This document shows positions 13,059-25,400 of a stretch of 64,000 nucleotides of DNA, piece by piece. Origin of the DNA: Sarcocystis neurona. Taxonomy: Eukaryota > Apicomplexa > Conoidasida > Eucoccidiorida > Sarcocystidae. Below the pieces are notes generated by a model. The model worked only from the letters and a program-made list of their open reading frames with translations, was not told where the DNA came from and ran no database searches. How positions within the stretch are numbered: the stretch's first letter is position 1; the number at the start of each line of letters is the position of its first letter. The translations under genes and the position numbers were made by a program. Where the stretch lies: NCBI GenBank assembly GCA_000727475.1, contig KL647294.1, forward strand, positions 1,716,539-1,780,538. Reading direction: 5' to 3'.

Positions 13059-16000
13059 TCATTCGAGCGTTTTATCTGCCGCGCCGGAAGACGAATCGGT
13101 TCGGCGGCTGACGCCATTGCAGTTCTTCGCTACACGGCCGCCCTTGTCGTGGTGCACCTGGAGCCTACCCGATGAGCAACCAATCTCAGACTGTGGATGC
13201 ATATTAAAAAATTCGTCCACCACGTGCGTATCTGTCACAGACACCCAGGTACGGCTGGCGCTGCTGCTGCTGTAGTTGTGCACTTGGCCGGTCGTGCACC
13301 TCGTGCTGCTGGTGTTCGAGTAAAATTCTTCCTGCCAACTACGAGTTGAAGTGCCGTAAGCCTCTCGCCGCTGCGTCTCCCTCACCGCATTGAAGTTTTG
13401 TGGGCGAGTTTCGTATTGATGTTGCAATTGAGGATACGCCTCTAAATCGCTGACACGTTTCAGCTCAGGCGACTGCAGCTGTTCACTCGTCGTAAAAGCA
13501 CATCTGCTTGCGTCAACACCATCTGACAGCTGCGAAACAGAGCTGGGAAGACGTGGAGAACCATCGTCCCGCGGATGCTGCTGAACACCCTGCCGCTGCT
13601 GTGCAGACTGCTGGTGTACTCGCTCCTCGTGCTGCTCTGCGACTAACTGCAGTCGTTGCTGCGGTTGTTCGACACGAATGTCTTGCACATGAGGCACAAG
13701 AACCTCTTTACAAAGCTGCTCGCCCTGAGAACGTTGCGGCAATGCTGTTGGCCGTTGACGGCATTCGCGTGGATAAGTTGCAGCTGAAGCTTTAGGTAGC
13801 TGCTGTCGTTGCTGGGCAACAACGCGTTCGTCGAGAGGACATTGAGGTCCAGCAGGGTGCTGCTCCTCGTTTTTGCTGGAAAGGGCTCTCAGTGAAGAGC
13901 GCTGCTGCGACGCTGTAGTTCTCGCCGCCTCTACTCTACGGCGTTTATTTGGTACACCAGTTTGTGAGGACCACCGTTGCTGCCTTGCAAGTACGTTTGT
14001 GTCTCTATGGCAAGTCACTTTCTCTCTTACTGCGACCGAAAAACCGCACTTTTTTGTTGTTGCTGCTGGTGTGGCTGTTGCAAAAGATGTGTCCATTTGG
14101 AGCGGTGCACCTTTTTCATTTGACCGAGCCGATGGTGCTTCTCCTTCAGTGTTCGGGGAAGCTGTTTTGTCAGGTGTATCTTGAGATGCCGCTGCCACTG
14201 CGTGTGCGTCTTCTGCAAGGCAGCTACGGCGACACCTCGTGCTGCAAGAGCCGCACGTGAGAGCAGTGCGTGTGCCAAGCTCTGCCCACGACTGTGTAGA
14301 GGTTCTGGGCGGGTGCCCAGCAGCAGACGCGATTTCAACGGGAGCTACGGCTGCTAGACACAGCTGCTGCTGAAGCTCCCGCCTGCTACGGTAAGCCACA
14401 ACCCCAGCCGCAGATCCGGCAACGCCTACTCCACCTGCCGCTCCAGGAGCTACTTCTAAACTAGCTCCAGAAATTATGGTAGCGGTAGAATCTCTGTCAG
14501 GTGGTGCAGCAGGACTGTCGGGTGCACGCGTAGGACCGCCTTCAAGGGCGATCAACCCACCGGCCATAGCAGCCGCATACCAGGAGGGCAGTTGCTGCGT
14601 AAGCTGCTGGTGATCGTGCTGCAGCGCGTGGTCACCATGTCGCTCTGGCACTCGCTGGAGCAAACAGTGCTGCTCCGGAGGAAAACCAGTGTCAAAGTTG
14701 GAATGATCCGTCCCTGGTGTCCAGCAGCCCAAGTTCACTGTGCTCCGCTTTCGCGTCCACGAATTGCCGTTTACGTTGTTACTGCAGCAGCTGCTGCCAT
14801 GGTTGTCATTCCTGCTTGTGCTGTACCTGTTATTGGCAGTACTGTCAGCTGCAGACGGCAAGCTGAAGCGTGTTGCGTGAGGAGTTGTACCTGCAACGAC
14901 AGCCGCGGCAGAAGAAGCCTCTGGTGCACTAATGAATTCCACAGGCGATTCTGTGTAACTACCAGGCGCTTGTAAGGTTTCGATTCCTGAAGCTTCAATT
15001 CGAGGTGGTGTGGCTTCCACTGCACGTGGGACGGCCGTGTCCGCGTTCGTGTGGAAGTGCTCAACGAAGACACGTCCCTGCTCCGGCTGTTGATGAGCTG
15101 TCTGTTGTTGTCCTTGGAAGTGCAATTGCTGCAGGTCCTCCTCGTGAGGCGGTAGCACGAAGTTTCGCCGCAACAAATTGCCTTGGAGCCAGTGCTGTTG
15201 CCGAAAGTGCTGCTCCTCTATAGGCTTCTCCTGTGGTTGTCTCTGTGGCCGTGTCTGTATGGGGGGGGACTGCTGTTGCACGTGCTGCTCTGGTGCCGTA
15301 TTCTCTGCGACAGAGCTGTCCCCGCACGGCGCGGAGAGCCCCATCGGCTCTTGAGGCGCATGCGGGAACACTGGCAGCCTTGCTTGATGGGCCTCACGAC
15401 CATGCTGCGGCGGAAACTGCTGTGGCGGAAACTTCTGCTGCTGCAAACGGTGCTGATGCTGCTGTTCGTAGCCCTGCTGCTGTGTCGGCTCTAGACCACG
15501 CTGAGGCTGCTGATGATGGTGTGGTCGCTGTTGGTACTGCTGAGGTGGCTGGGGCTGCTGCTGTTGCTGATGCAACTGCTGCAGCGGATGTTGTTGGAGT
15601 TCGTGAGATTCCCGCCGCTCCCGCTGGTGCCGTATTAAAGGACGCCAAGTGGCCGAATCACGCTCCACCACCTGCGTCACCGTCGCAGCTGCGGAACCAC
15701 GCTCCTGAGTCTGCTGCCTCAGTTTGTGAGTCTTCCTCTCCGACATGTAGTGCGCAGTGGGCTGTTGCTGCAGGTGGTGCTGCAGCTGCTGCCGCCGCTT
15801 CTCCTCTATAACGGTAGCTGGTTGCTGCCGCAGGTTTTGGAATTTTCCAGCGTCAGCTGTGTACGCGGTGCTCCTGAGGTATGAGGAGTCCAGTGACCCG
15901 CCGCAGCTACTGATGTCGTAGCACACCCGCAGGTCTCCGTTGTCAATCCCTGGAGGTGCACTAGCGGGCGTGGCAGTACTCAGAGCAGAAGATTTGTTTT

Positions 16001-16238
16001 CTGCTGAAGCTTCGCCTGCTGCAGGACGCTTCTTTGAGGAGGCGAGGGGGACCGCAGAGGAGATACTGCTGGTTTTTTCTGCTCTGCAGTTCCGTACGTC
16101 CTCTGTCACAACGAGCCGCGCAGCTGTTTTGTCTGTCGCTGACTCTGGTGTGTCTGCTGCTAAAGTGGTTTCCGATTGCTCAGTGTTGGAGCGCGGCCGG
16201 CGAAACTCAGGCGGCAGCACGTCGTCGAACCCACACAA
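13059..16238 (-). CDS. Gln-rich low-complexity protein, large terminal exon
   Basis: An uninterrupted frame of 1,059 codons plus stop. It has no ATG at its 5' end. It begins directly after an acceptor (CCCTTGCAG) at 16239-16241, so at least one upstream exon exists that I could not identify. The protein starts LCGFDDVLPPEFRRP and is dominated by Gln, with His and Pro: runs such as HQQQQQPQPPQQYQQRPHHH lie near residues 225-245, and Gln/Arg-rich segments recur near residues 840-960. Coding is supported by the length free of stops, by use of CAG plus CAA codons rather than one pure repeat, and by non-repetitive segments between runs. No folded domain is recognised. Such tracts are common in Eimeria proteins of many functions, so none is assigned. 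Confidence 0.6.
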   Translation of the reverse strand: MCGFDDVLPPEFRRPRSNTEQSETTLAADTPESATDKTAARLVVTEDVRNCRAEKTSSISSAVPLASSKKRPAAGEASAENKSSALSTATPASAPPGIDNGDLRVCYDISSCGGSLDSSYLRSTAYTADAGKFQNLRQQPATVIEEKRRQQLQHHLQQQPTAHYMSERKTHKLRQQTQERGSAAATVTQVVERDSATWRPLIRHQRERRESHELQQHPLQQLHQQQQQPQPPQQYQQRPHHHQQPQRGLEPTQQQGYEQQHQHRLQQQKFPPQQFPPQHGREAHQARLPVFPHAPQEPMGLSAPCGDSSVAENTAPEQHVQQQSPPIQTRPQRQPQEKPIEEQHFRQQHWLQGNLLRRNFVLPPHEEDLQQLHFQGQQQTAHQQPEQGRVFVEHFHTNADTAVPRAVEATPPRIEASGIETLQAPGSYTESPVEFISAPEASSAAAVVAGTTPHATRFSLPSAADSTANNRYSTSRNDNHGSSCCSNNVNGNSWTRKRSTVNLGCWTPGTDHSNFDTGFPPEQHCLLQRVPERHGDHALQHDHQQLTQQLPSWYAAAMAGGLIALEGGPTRAPDSPAAPPDRDSTATIISGASLEVAPGAAGGVGVAGSAAGVVAYRSRRELQQQLCLAAVAPVEIASAAGHPPRTSTQSWAELGTRTALTCGSCSTRCRRSCLAEDAHAVAAASQDTPDKTASPNTEGEAPSARSNEKGAPLQMDTSFATATPAATTKKCGFSVAVREKVTCHRDTNVLARQQRWSSQTGVPNKRRRVEAARTTASQQRSSLRALSSKNEEQHPAGPQCPLDERVVAQQRQQLPKASAATYPRECRQRPTALPQRSQGEQLCKEVLVPHVQDIRVEQPQQRLQLVAEQHEERVHQQSAQQRQGVQQHPRDDGSPRLPSSVSQLSDGVDASRCAFTTSEQLQSPELKRVSDLEAYPQLQHQYETRPQNFNAVRETQRREAYGTSTRSWQEEFYSNTSSTRCTTGQVHNYSSSSASRTWVSVTDTHVVDEFFNMHPQSEIGCSSGRLQVHHDKGGRVAKNCNGVSRRTDSSSGAADKTLE

Positions 16239-18434
16239 CTGCAAGGGCAGGACGAGCGGCGAAATGCACAGGACCTCAGGGTGTTAAAAAATAGTACGTA
16301 ATAGAACGTAAACCGCCGCAGGCTTTACTTAAGACGGTGCTGCGCACACGACGCAAGTAAACCCGAGTGCAAGAAGCGAGCGGTCGCACTTTCAGAAGAC
16401 AAAGCTGGAGCACCTTAGGCATCACAGCGGCTTCACGAATGAACCCGTCGGCGGAGAAAAGGGGAAACCTACACACTGTAGAAGAGCCGGTAGCAACGTA
16501 GCGGCAGGAGAGTCACCAGTAGCGCAGTACACAGAAAGTAACAGCAGTTTGAGAGGGTCACATCCTATTGCGAGGAGTCAGGAACAGAGAGCTAGTCAGA
16601 CACCAAGAAGGAAAATAAAGCATTACACACGATCGTTGACAGCCGCCCAGTGTACTTGTCACAGATGACGGGAACATATATCCACAGTACTTTCCTGAAT
16701 CACAACGCAACAGCAGCGCACTGCAGCCACAACTACCCAACGTAGACGACGCCACCAAATATCTGCGTTCAGCGCCAGTCTGCTTCTTCAGTAAGGAGCC
16801 GAGAAAGGAGCGCAATAGGCAAAGACCAACAACACACCGGCGTCACGAAGGCGAAAAGAGCAGATTAGGCAACAGAAGCGCTCACAGCACGCGGTCGAGG
16901 AGCAGCAACCAGGCGTGGTCAGAGGCTGCGGCACATGGAATGGTTCCGATAGTGGTGGCACTCATCTTCAGATGACGGAAGGGCAGTGTGCACTAAAAGG
17001 CAAGCCTGCGGCGCATGTAGCCGATTTGGAGTACGCAGGCGCAGGAGAGAACGGTAGACACAGGCGGACAGTAAAGCCAGAAGAATCACACCTACGTGGG
17101 CGCTGCTGTTGTTGCAATGACTGCTGTAATTCACGTGCCTCCGCCGGTGCACGCGTGCGCACGACCAGACCTCCACAAAAAAGCGATGTCACGGCAGTTC
17201 ACAGCGCAGAAAGAGAGAGTCTTTCACTCCCGCGAATTTCGCCGACTGCACCGAAATTCAAGTCCGTCGAATAACCGCCACGCATGCTACGGGCTGCGCA
17301 GAGGTCGCCTGCGGTGTGCCATCAGCACGACCGTGTGATCGGTATTCGTGTGGAAGACGTTTTCTTGTGTCTTGCGCTTAGATGCTGTATTGTCTTTTCC
17401 AGTTGAAGTTAATCCTGCGGCATGGATACAAGCTTTCCGTTCGCCACGGGTGTGTGTATAGTTCTTCAAGGTAGATAAGAAGAGTAGTGTGTTTAAATAC
17501 GGTCAAAACAGCGTTATGTTGGCTACGTAGAGAGGGTACGCTGTGTTGCTGCGCGTGCACGAGGTCCTACACCGTATGTAAAGAGGACGCTGCACTTGTT
17601 ATTTCTCGCGTCGATTCCAGGTGCACTACCCAAAAAAACGAAGCTGATTTACTGCGCGCAGGGCAGGTATTATCTACGCGTTCTTTAGAATACACACTGT
17701 TAACCCTGCGCTGTAGACGATCAATTTCAAACACATCATCGTGTATTATGCGTGTTTACATGCCCTGGGGAGATGCTAGGTTGCTGCCTTTTAGATAGAA
17801 GAGTCTGGAGCAGAGAGGAGGATGCTTGACACGAGCAGACTGCAGTGCACTTGCGAAGAAGGAAGGACGTAGTCGTTTTGATAAGAGTGAATTTTGATTC
17901 TGGGAAGAATACTTAGAGCAGAAGAAAATTACTACTCAGACCTAAAAATCGTCCAGCATACCTCAGCTAGCTGGTACAGTTGTTTTGTGGTCGCGCAACG
18001 GACGCCACCGCCTCCGATAGCTGCAGCAGCCCGTCGCAGATCTGGGCACAGGCGCAGCTGCCTGCAGAGGTTGGCACGGCACCACAAGCACCAACTTAAG
18101 GCCACATGGAGGCAGCCGCAGCAATGAAAAGAGACGATCCGCAGCCGCACACTCAAGGGACGGCGCAGTGGCAGCAGCGGCAACGAACAACAGCAGCACT
18201 CGCGACTAACAGCGCAACTATTACCAGAGACCGCTTACGACTTCTCTGAAGCGTCTAAACAGCTTTGCCATGCCACTGTTCCTTCGCAAAAGTAGAGAGG
18301 AAGACGAGACCTACAGGAGACAGCAAGAACGGTCAGTATTGAAGGCGTGGGTACGGCAATGTCAGCAGTCTGGATTCAAACACGGCCACAATGGTACACA
18401 TAGAAACACAGGGGGTTGCCACAGATAAACAGGC

Positions 18435-18640
18435 ATATATATATATATATATGTACGTCTTTCAGGCAGTCGTTATATAAGAGGAACACATGTAATTGTG
18501 TGTATATATATATATGTACGTCTTTCAGGCAGTTGTTATGTAAGACCAACACACGCAGTTGTATATATGCATATATATATATATATACACATGTACGTGT
18601 TTCAGGCAGTCGATATATAAGACCAACACACGTAGTTGTG
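18435..18640. repeat. Three diverged tandem copies with AT tracts
   Basis: Three units share a core resembling GTACGTCTTTCAGGCAGT followed by TATATAAGACCAACACACG. The cores start at 18453, 18516 and 18593, so the spacing is 63 and then 77 bases. Each is preceded by a TA/AT run of variable length, which accounts for the unequal spacing. Each core carries TTTCAG, which resembles a 3' splice site. Confidence 0.8.
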
Positions 18641-19062
18641 GACGTTGTTGTGCGCGAAAGTGAGAGTCAAAGGACCCTCCTATAAACTGAATGCAAGTAT
18701 GCCCATCCACTGCCTGAGCAACAAGAGCCGCTCTGAACGCTCCCAGCGCTACGTTCTGGCCCACCTTTAAGAGCTGGATCTGCAAAGCTGTTGCCCCACA
18801 CACAGTAAAGTGTGTGTAGCTAGAACGCGGCGGGGCACCGTTGTACTTTCATACACGCAAGGATGAAGGAACAAGTGAAGAGACTTGCTTAAGCATGTGG
18901 TCGCGCGTAACCACAGTCCGGGTACTTCTCTAATTGTCGCGACGCGCCCGTCAACGCGCGGTTGCGCATATACGCGTGCCCTCCCTCATGCACACGTATA
19001 CGCGTATGAAGATATACGACTGCCTACGGAGAGCGCGCACCTTGTTGTTCGTACAGGTGTGC

Positions 19063-19140
19063 GTATATACATATATATATATATATACATATGTGTATAT
19101 CCGTACATATGTGTGTACATATATATATACATGTACGTAC
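19063..19140. repeat. AT/TG microsatellite
   Basis: Mixed TA and TATG/TGTA repeats, giving Tyr/Ile/Val-rich meaningless frames on both strands. Confidence 0.85.
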
Positions 19141-19412
19141 ACACACGGAAGTACTTCCGCCTTCACTTACATAGAGCATTACGGTTTGCTACTCGAACAC
19201 CTCCGCCAGAAGAACTGCCGGGGGGTGGCAGATCTCCACGCGTGTGCAGTTGCCCACGGTTTTCATTATATACATATATGTATCCGCCGACTCAATCTAT
19301 GATCACGAAATCACGCACACACACACACATACTTATATATATCTATATGCAGACATACATACATATACACAAATTTTTTCACTATTCACGGAGCAATCTA
19401 ATTACTGACACC

Positions 19413-22400
19413 CTACTTCGCGATTCTCGACTTTATTGACGCTCTTCCTTTATCTCCAAGACGAAACAGTCCGCTCCTTCTCAAGGCTATCCACCTGCTG
19501 TCAGACATGGTTATCAAGTGCTCTCTTGCTGGCTCCTCTGGTCCGTCAATTCTGTCTTCCGCGGCTGGATACAGTTCTGCATCAGCTCCACGTTTCGTAT
19601 CACCTGTAGTTACACTACTTGTACTGGCGGCGGCAAGACTAGCAGCAGGGGGAGAATCAGGAAGCCCAGCAGTACCAGCACCATGAAAAGCGGACGCTTC
19701 AACGGCGCCGCTGTAGCGTGCCCCCGCAAGTGAGGCGTTCTTTTTAGTAGCGCAGGGTCGAGCAGCACTGGACAGCGCAGGATCGTCATTTGCAGCAGCC
19801 ACAGATGTCGACGCAGTGATCTCCCCCTCAAGTGAACGCTGTCCACCATCGGCGGTTTCCAGGTATAAGCTTGCGCCGTGATCCGGGAGCTTATTTTGCT
19901 GTTGCGTGACCCATACGTGGTGTCCAGTCCGCCGAAAACTCTCCGCTTCCTTGTGCAGCTCGTCTCCTGTTTTTACGTGCAATGCGACCTCCGCCGCAGC
20001 ACACTGCTGTACTGCCGAGTCTGTTTGTGTGTGAGACGTGGCTGAAGCCCATTTTCCTGATGCCGCTGTCACAGCGTCTGCTCGTGGGATAGTCCCACTC
20101 ATAGTTTCTACGCGGAGATCTTGAGACGGTCGTCTGCTGGTGGTCGCCTGACAGGAACGTGCTGGACGACATCTCGTCTGCAGCTCTCCGTGCTGCAGCT
20201 GCTGCGAAGCCTCACTTTGCTCGCCCCCCCCCAGCACTGGGCCTGGCAGCAGCGCAACATCAGTGAACGCAGTGGCACCAGTGACAGACGTGGCACGAGA
20301 GCCAGCATACAGGCATTCCGTCGAGCAGGCTTGCTGCTGCGGAAGCTCCCAGCATGACTTCTCTTGGATAGAACCTGCCGCGGCAGCAAGCGAGGCTGCA
20401 CTGGTATACACAGACGCTGCAGCTGTCTCTACCGCTGACGTCTGGAAGGTTTTGCACGCCGACGTACGAGAGGCTTCACAGCAACCGCTGAGTGTGCAGT
20501 TGATATTTCTCACAAAGCGGCTGTCAGAATCTTCGGTGTTGCCACTGTCTGAGGCAGTTTTCCCATGAAAACTCTTGTGCCTTGCTGAGATTGAGGAGGA
20601 AGCGGCAGTGTCACCTGTAGCAGACACCCACGGAAAAGAGCGACGCAGCAAACCTGCATAGGCCGACCTACTGCAGGAAATGAATGCTGCATCCACCGCG
20701 CTAGCGGGCAACGCTTCCACTTCTGCAGCAGTCCTTGGTGCGCCACTGCTTTGAGATTTGCTGCTGCCGTTGTTCTTCTCTCCCTTGTTGCTCGGGTACC
20801 TCGAGTCTTTCGCGGGAGGCTTTTGTCTCGTGGGGGAATCAGTAACACGCGGCTGATAATCGGCCGAAGCCAAGCCTGTGTTCGAACTCCGCCTGTGGCA
20901 GATGCCTTCTGCAGCAGGAGCGAGGAGCTCTTGAGGGTGTTGCTGGCACCAAGCGTGCTGCCTTTCGTGCAGCTTCGGAGGCTTCGCCATCCGAATGTGT
21001 TGCACTAATTGCCGCCCCCGGCTTCTTTGGCTACCCAGCTGATGCACTGGAAGCTCCTTCAAATTTTGCCGGAAGTGCTGAGACGGCAGCTGCAGCGGCT
21101 CTTGATGCTTTATGAGCGGGCCGCTTACGACTGGCTGCACCTTGCCGGTTGCTGCTACTTGTGCAGCTATATGGGGACTCTCCTGAGTTAGGGGTTGCTG
21201 TGCTTCACCAGTAAGTTGCTGCCGAGTCCAGGGCGTTTGGTCGAGCGCTTGCGTCCCCTCCTCTTTAAAGAAGGCCCCAGCTTCCTGAATTCGGTCAGTC
21301 AGCAATGTGCTGGCGGTCGCTGAGCCGACGGAGAGGCACAGTGTCTGTGTCGCTCTTACTTCGGCTGGAGTCGGAGTTTCCTTTGGCGCTGTTGCACTTG
21401 CAACAAGCAAGAAAGGGGCTGTGCCCGGATGCTGCTGAGTTGCAGCCGTACCGCAGGGCAACAAACTTAGTGGATCTAGCGCGGCAGCATTAGAGGGCTG
21501 TGATCTACAGTTGTCCAACACGCTCGCTGCTGCTGCTAACCCCGAGAATGCCGCTGTCGCTGCCGTCTTCGAGCAGTGCGACATTTTACTGGGATCTTCA
21601 GCAGCTGGGGAGGACTCGACGGCTGCCTCACGCACTGACGGGTCAAGAGTGATTGTAGGATTTACATCTACTCCAGGCGCCGCTGCTGGTGCATCACCTG
21701 TCCCACGTAGTGTGGGTGCCCAGTCCAGACACTGAATCGACTGCAGTTGAATGGGATTCTCAGGCAGTGCGACTCTGTCAACCGAGTCCAGCAGAGGTGG
21801 GGCGGTCGCTAGCTTGTCTGGAGCAGGTGGTGCTCTTGAAGTGCCCAGTGGTGCTGCTGACGCAGCTCCTGCTGCTTCTGCTAAAGCTGGTGGTGCCGCT
21901 GCTGCATGACATGCTGCTGCAAGAATTGTGGGCGGAGCCTGTTCTGGATGTAAGATCGGTGTTGCTGTAGCGACAGAGGTGGTCTTCGCGGGGCTCTCGG
22001 CGAGCCCTATGGCTCGCCCATCCTCCGGAGCTGAGGATCTGGCACCCGACATATCAGAAGCAGTAGCTACGGAAAGTGGTTCACGTGACAGGTAGTGTGT
22101 TAAGCTTTGTGGATCGCTCGTACTGCCGGCCTGATGCAGCCCTCTGTGTGGTAGGTTGACAGGCTTGCACTTGGAGATCGAAGGGAGTGGAGCGGCTGCA
22201 GAGAGACAGTGACCAGCAGCTGCCGGTATCCGCTCTACCTCATCGGCAGGGGCGGTAGTAGCCGGCGGCTCGCCTTTACTGCTGCTGATTGGACTGCAGC
22301 GGGTGCTGCTACTACGCGACGCCCAGTGTGACGGTAGCCCGCTCTGCGTGCTGGTACTGCTCACGCTGCCACGGCTACTGCTGCGGCTCCAACGGCGAGA

Positions 22401-25400
22401 ATCAGCACTTGCACTGCTTCTGTGTCTGGTCCCACTCCTGGTGCAACCTGCTTCTTGCTTGTTCCGTCTGTGGCTTCGTGGGGCTGGCGGAGTCGCAAGT
22501 ACACGAATACCAGCAGTAGCAACGACGCAGTCCTGCTGTAGCTGCAGGTGCTCCTCCACCGTACCTGCATGAGCCGCAGCTCTTCTCTCCTGTTCTGTTC
22601 CCGTACTCACGTCGCTTTTCGAAGCCTCGCTATTCAGTAAGCTCGCTGCGTTGGGGATCTTGCTGTCCTCAAGGCTGTCGATCCGACGGCCCTCTTCGCG
22701 ATTTGCCCGTGCTGCGCGGAGCACCAGACAATCTTTAAAGGAAGGTCCGCCTGCAGCTGCTGCGGCGCTCGGTGCCAGCGCTACAGCGTCCGGCGCTGCC
22801 GTTGTGCTACCCGGTGCTCCTGCCACTGTACCCACTGCTTTGTGCCTTTGTGCTGGATCCGAAGCGGCTGGGTAGCATTGATTGAGGTCACGCATACTTC
22901 TGAATAAGGGTCGCTGTGGTTGTACGGGTAGCGTCTCCTGCAGGCTGAGAAGGTTGCCTGATGCAGACGCCGTCATCTCAGACGGCTCTGCTTGTCCTGG
23001 CCGCTGATCGGATTGTGACGCTGTAGCTCTTGTGGGCTGCACAACGGCGGCTGGTGCATCCTTCGTTGCGGTCACAGGTCGCAGCTGAGCCATCCCTATT
23101 GCTGTTTCACTGAGGCGAGCTCCCGCGTTGTCCAGTGCTGCTGTAAGACGTGCACGTTCTTCTCTGGTCGCCACTTGGGCGTTTTTTCTTGCCAATACAG
23201 CATGAGCTCTGCCGGCGTCCCCGGTTTGCCGCTGCTCCTGCCCGCATTGGCGGTCCTCGTCTTGCAGCTCCTGTAGTGTGCCTTGCTGTTTGTATTCCTG
23301 CTGTCGCTGGGGCTGCCCTTGTCCCTGCAGCCACTCGTTTGATTGCCGTGCAGCCACGCTGTCAATCGTGCGAGACTGTCCTGCACCACACGCAGTCACC
23401 AGCTGAAAAATACAGTGCAGGAATACGTAGTATCACGTCCAGCAGCTACACCATCAGTGTTTCGCGCAGCTGAAAGAGAAGACGCTAACTAAGCTATAGT
23501 ATCTAGAGCGGGAGACTCTGGATACGTAGAAATACATGAGAGAAAACAGCCTGCAGCACCACCACTTCAAGCGTTGTGGGCGACAGCGCTCAGCACTCAC
23601 GGCGGTATGGCGCAGGCAGTGAGTGGCTTTTGCGCAGCATGCCGTCTTCGCATTGCAAAGAAGAGCAGCGGTGGTCCATGCTTCAACACCGGCAACGCCA
23701 TGCTCGCAAGACATGAACAACAAATTGGCCAACGTAAGTGTCACAATTGTCCCACACCATCTCCCTGACTTTGATTTGACGGCAGCTACTATTACAACAG
23801 TATTCCTGTGGGGTTTTTGTCTAGGGGGCTCACGGTGAAACTTGCTCAGAAGCGCTAGTGCTTCGTGGATGCGTGCATTAAACTTACGTCGGGCCATCCA
23901 GGTAAAACCACATGCAACAAGAGCAGCTGCAACAGCTGAAAAACAAACAAGGCTCTGGTAAACCATTCCACTGGTGGGACCGGCATATGTCAGCAGATGT
24001 GTGTGTGTCTGCTGCTCAGCCTGCTACTCATGTTACAAACGACACACCAGGTTGAAGGCGTGCTGCCGTTGCTTTTTGTTGCATTAGGTGTTACTGGCTG
24101 GATAATCAACGGATAAACAAGGAAATGTGTGCTGCACTGCTGCTCCTCTGACACTTCTCCGACAGCTACACGTGTAAACCACCATTCCAGTAGGTGCCGA
24201 TACTCCCTCCGACACAACGACGCGGGCGCGTTTGCCCAATATAACTAGTCCTAAATGTCACCGCCCACAGGGGTGTCTTGCCTCAATACGCTGGCCGGCG
24301 CTAGTGTAGCCATTGCTGTCATTTCCGTATTCGACACCAAGGCAGACGCCTGGCGCACGTCCGCTAGCTTTGACTTGTTGCGGCTGAAACGCAACGTAGA
24401 GTTAGTTCTGTTGTTGCCATTTTAGCACGACGATACTCACTCGAAGGTCGGCTACCCGTTCCCGCCGTAGCGACGGGCGGACTGGGAGCCTGCTCTTTCT
24501 GAAGACCGCTCCCTTGCTCCAGGGCTTGCAGACCACACGACGGTGTCAAAGCGTCGTACCCGCTGCTAGAGGAGACGTTGCAGCTCCCTTCGACAACGAT
24601 TTTTCTGCCAGACCTGCTGCTGGTGGCGCTGTGCGAGCTGTGACATCCGCTGTCGCCTCTGGTACTCCTGTCATATTTGTACATTTCCTCCTGCTGCTGC
24701 TGCTGTGCAAGCACGCCCGAGGAGTCACACATGCTCCAAACGCATGCAGCTGTTGACTCTGAATCGTGGTCTCCAAGCAGCAGAGTCGCGGTTCGTAGAA
24801 TTGAGCTGCAAAAGCCAGCCTCAGCCCGAGAAGCAACTGGCGACGGCGCGGAAGGCGCTACGGCTCTGTAGCGTGCACCGTGTGACAGAACCCAGCAATC
24901 TGCAGGGAACCGGAGCGGCACATGTAAATGACTTGGAGACGGCGACGCGGTTGACATTGTCATCTGACTGGAAGCAGCAGCGTCATCCGTGTCCACTGGA
25001 ACAGTAACAACATTTTGGGCCGCTGCTGGTGATGGCGCAGGAAACACCTGGATGGCGCTTCGACTACGGTGCGCTGGCCTTTTGAACAGCGCAGGAAGGA
25101 CCAGCTTCGCAGGAGAATGGTCTGCTGCACCTGAAATAGAATTGGCAAGTGGTTGCTTATGCAGATGCCGTCGCAGATGCTGGCAATAATTCCCATCTGC
25201 TGTCTGCCTGCCGGGATGAGTCAGATCTTTTATCGGGTTCTCGTGGTCAGCAGAATGCATTACAGTCTCCTGTAGCTTACACTCCCCGTTACAACAGTTA
25301 TACCAGATCAACTCAGCGTTCCTGCTGCAGTTGTTCAAATCCACGGTGTCGTGAGATTTGTTTCTCATATCTGTCTGCGGCCGAAGGACGCCCTCTTCAC

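Larger units (their letters stand above)
16239..19412. other. Repeat-containing interval, no resolved gene
   Basis: The interval lies between two minus-strand genes and should contain the upstream exon or exons of the Gln-rich gene, but none could be placed. A minus frame near 16,740-16,815 (LLKKQTGAERRYLVASSTL) looks protein-like, without a confirmed start. The 18.4-19.3 kb part is made of AT-rich microsatellites and a diverged tandem repeat, listed separately. Confidence 0.4.

Noticed and set aside
15183..15494. Leu-rich plus-strand frame over the Gln-rich gene
   Set aside because: It is the antisense reading of CAG repeats (CTG gives Leu) and has no independent support.
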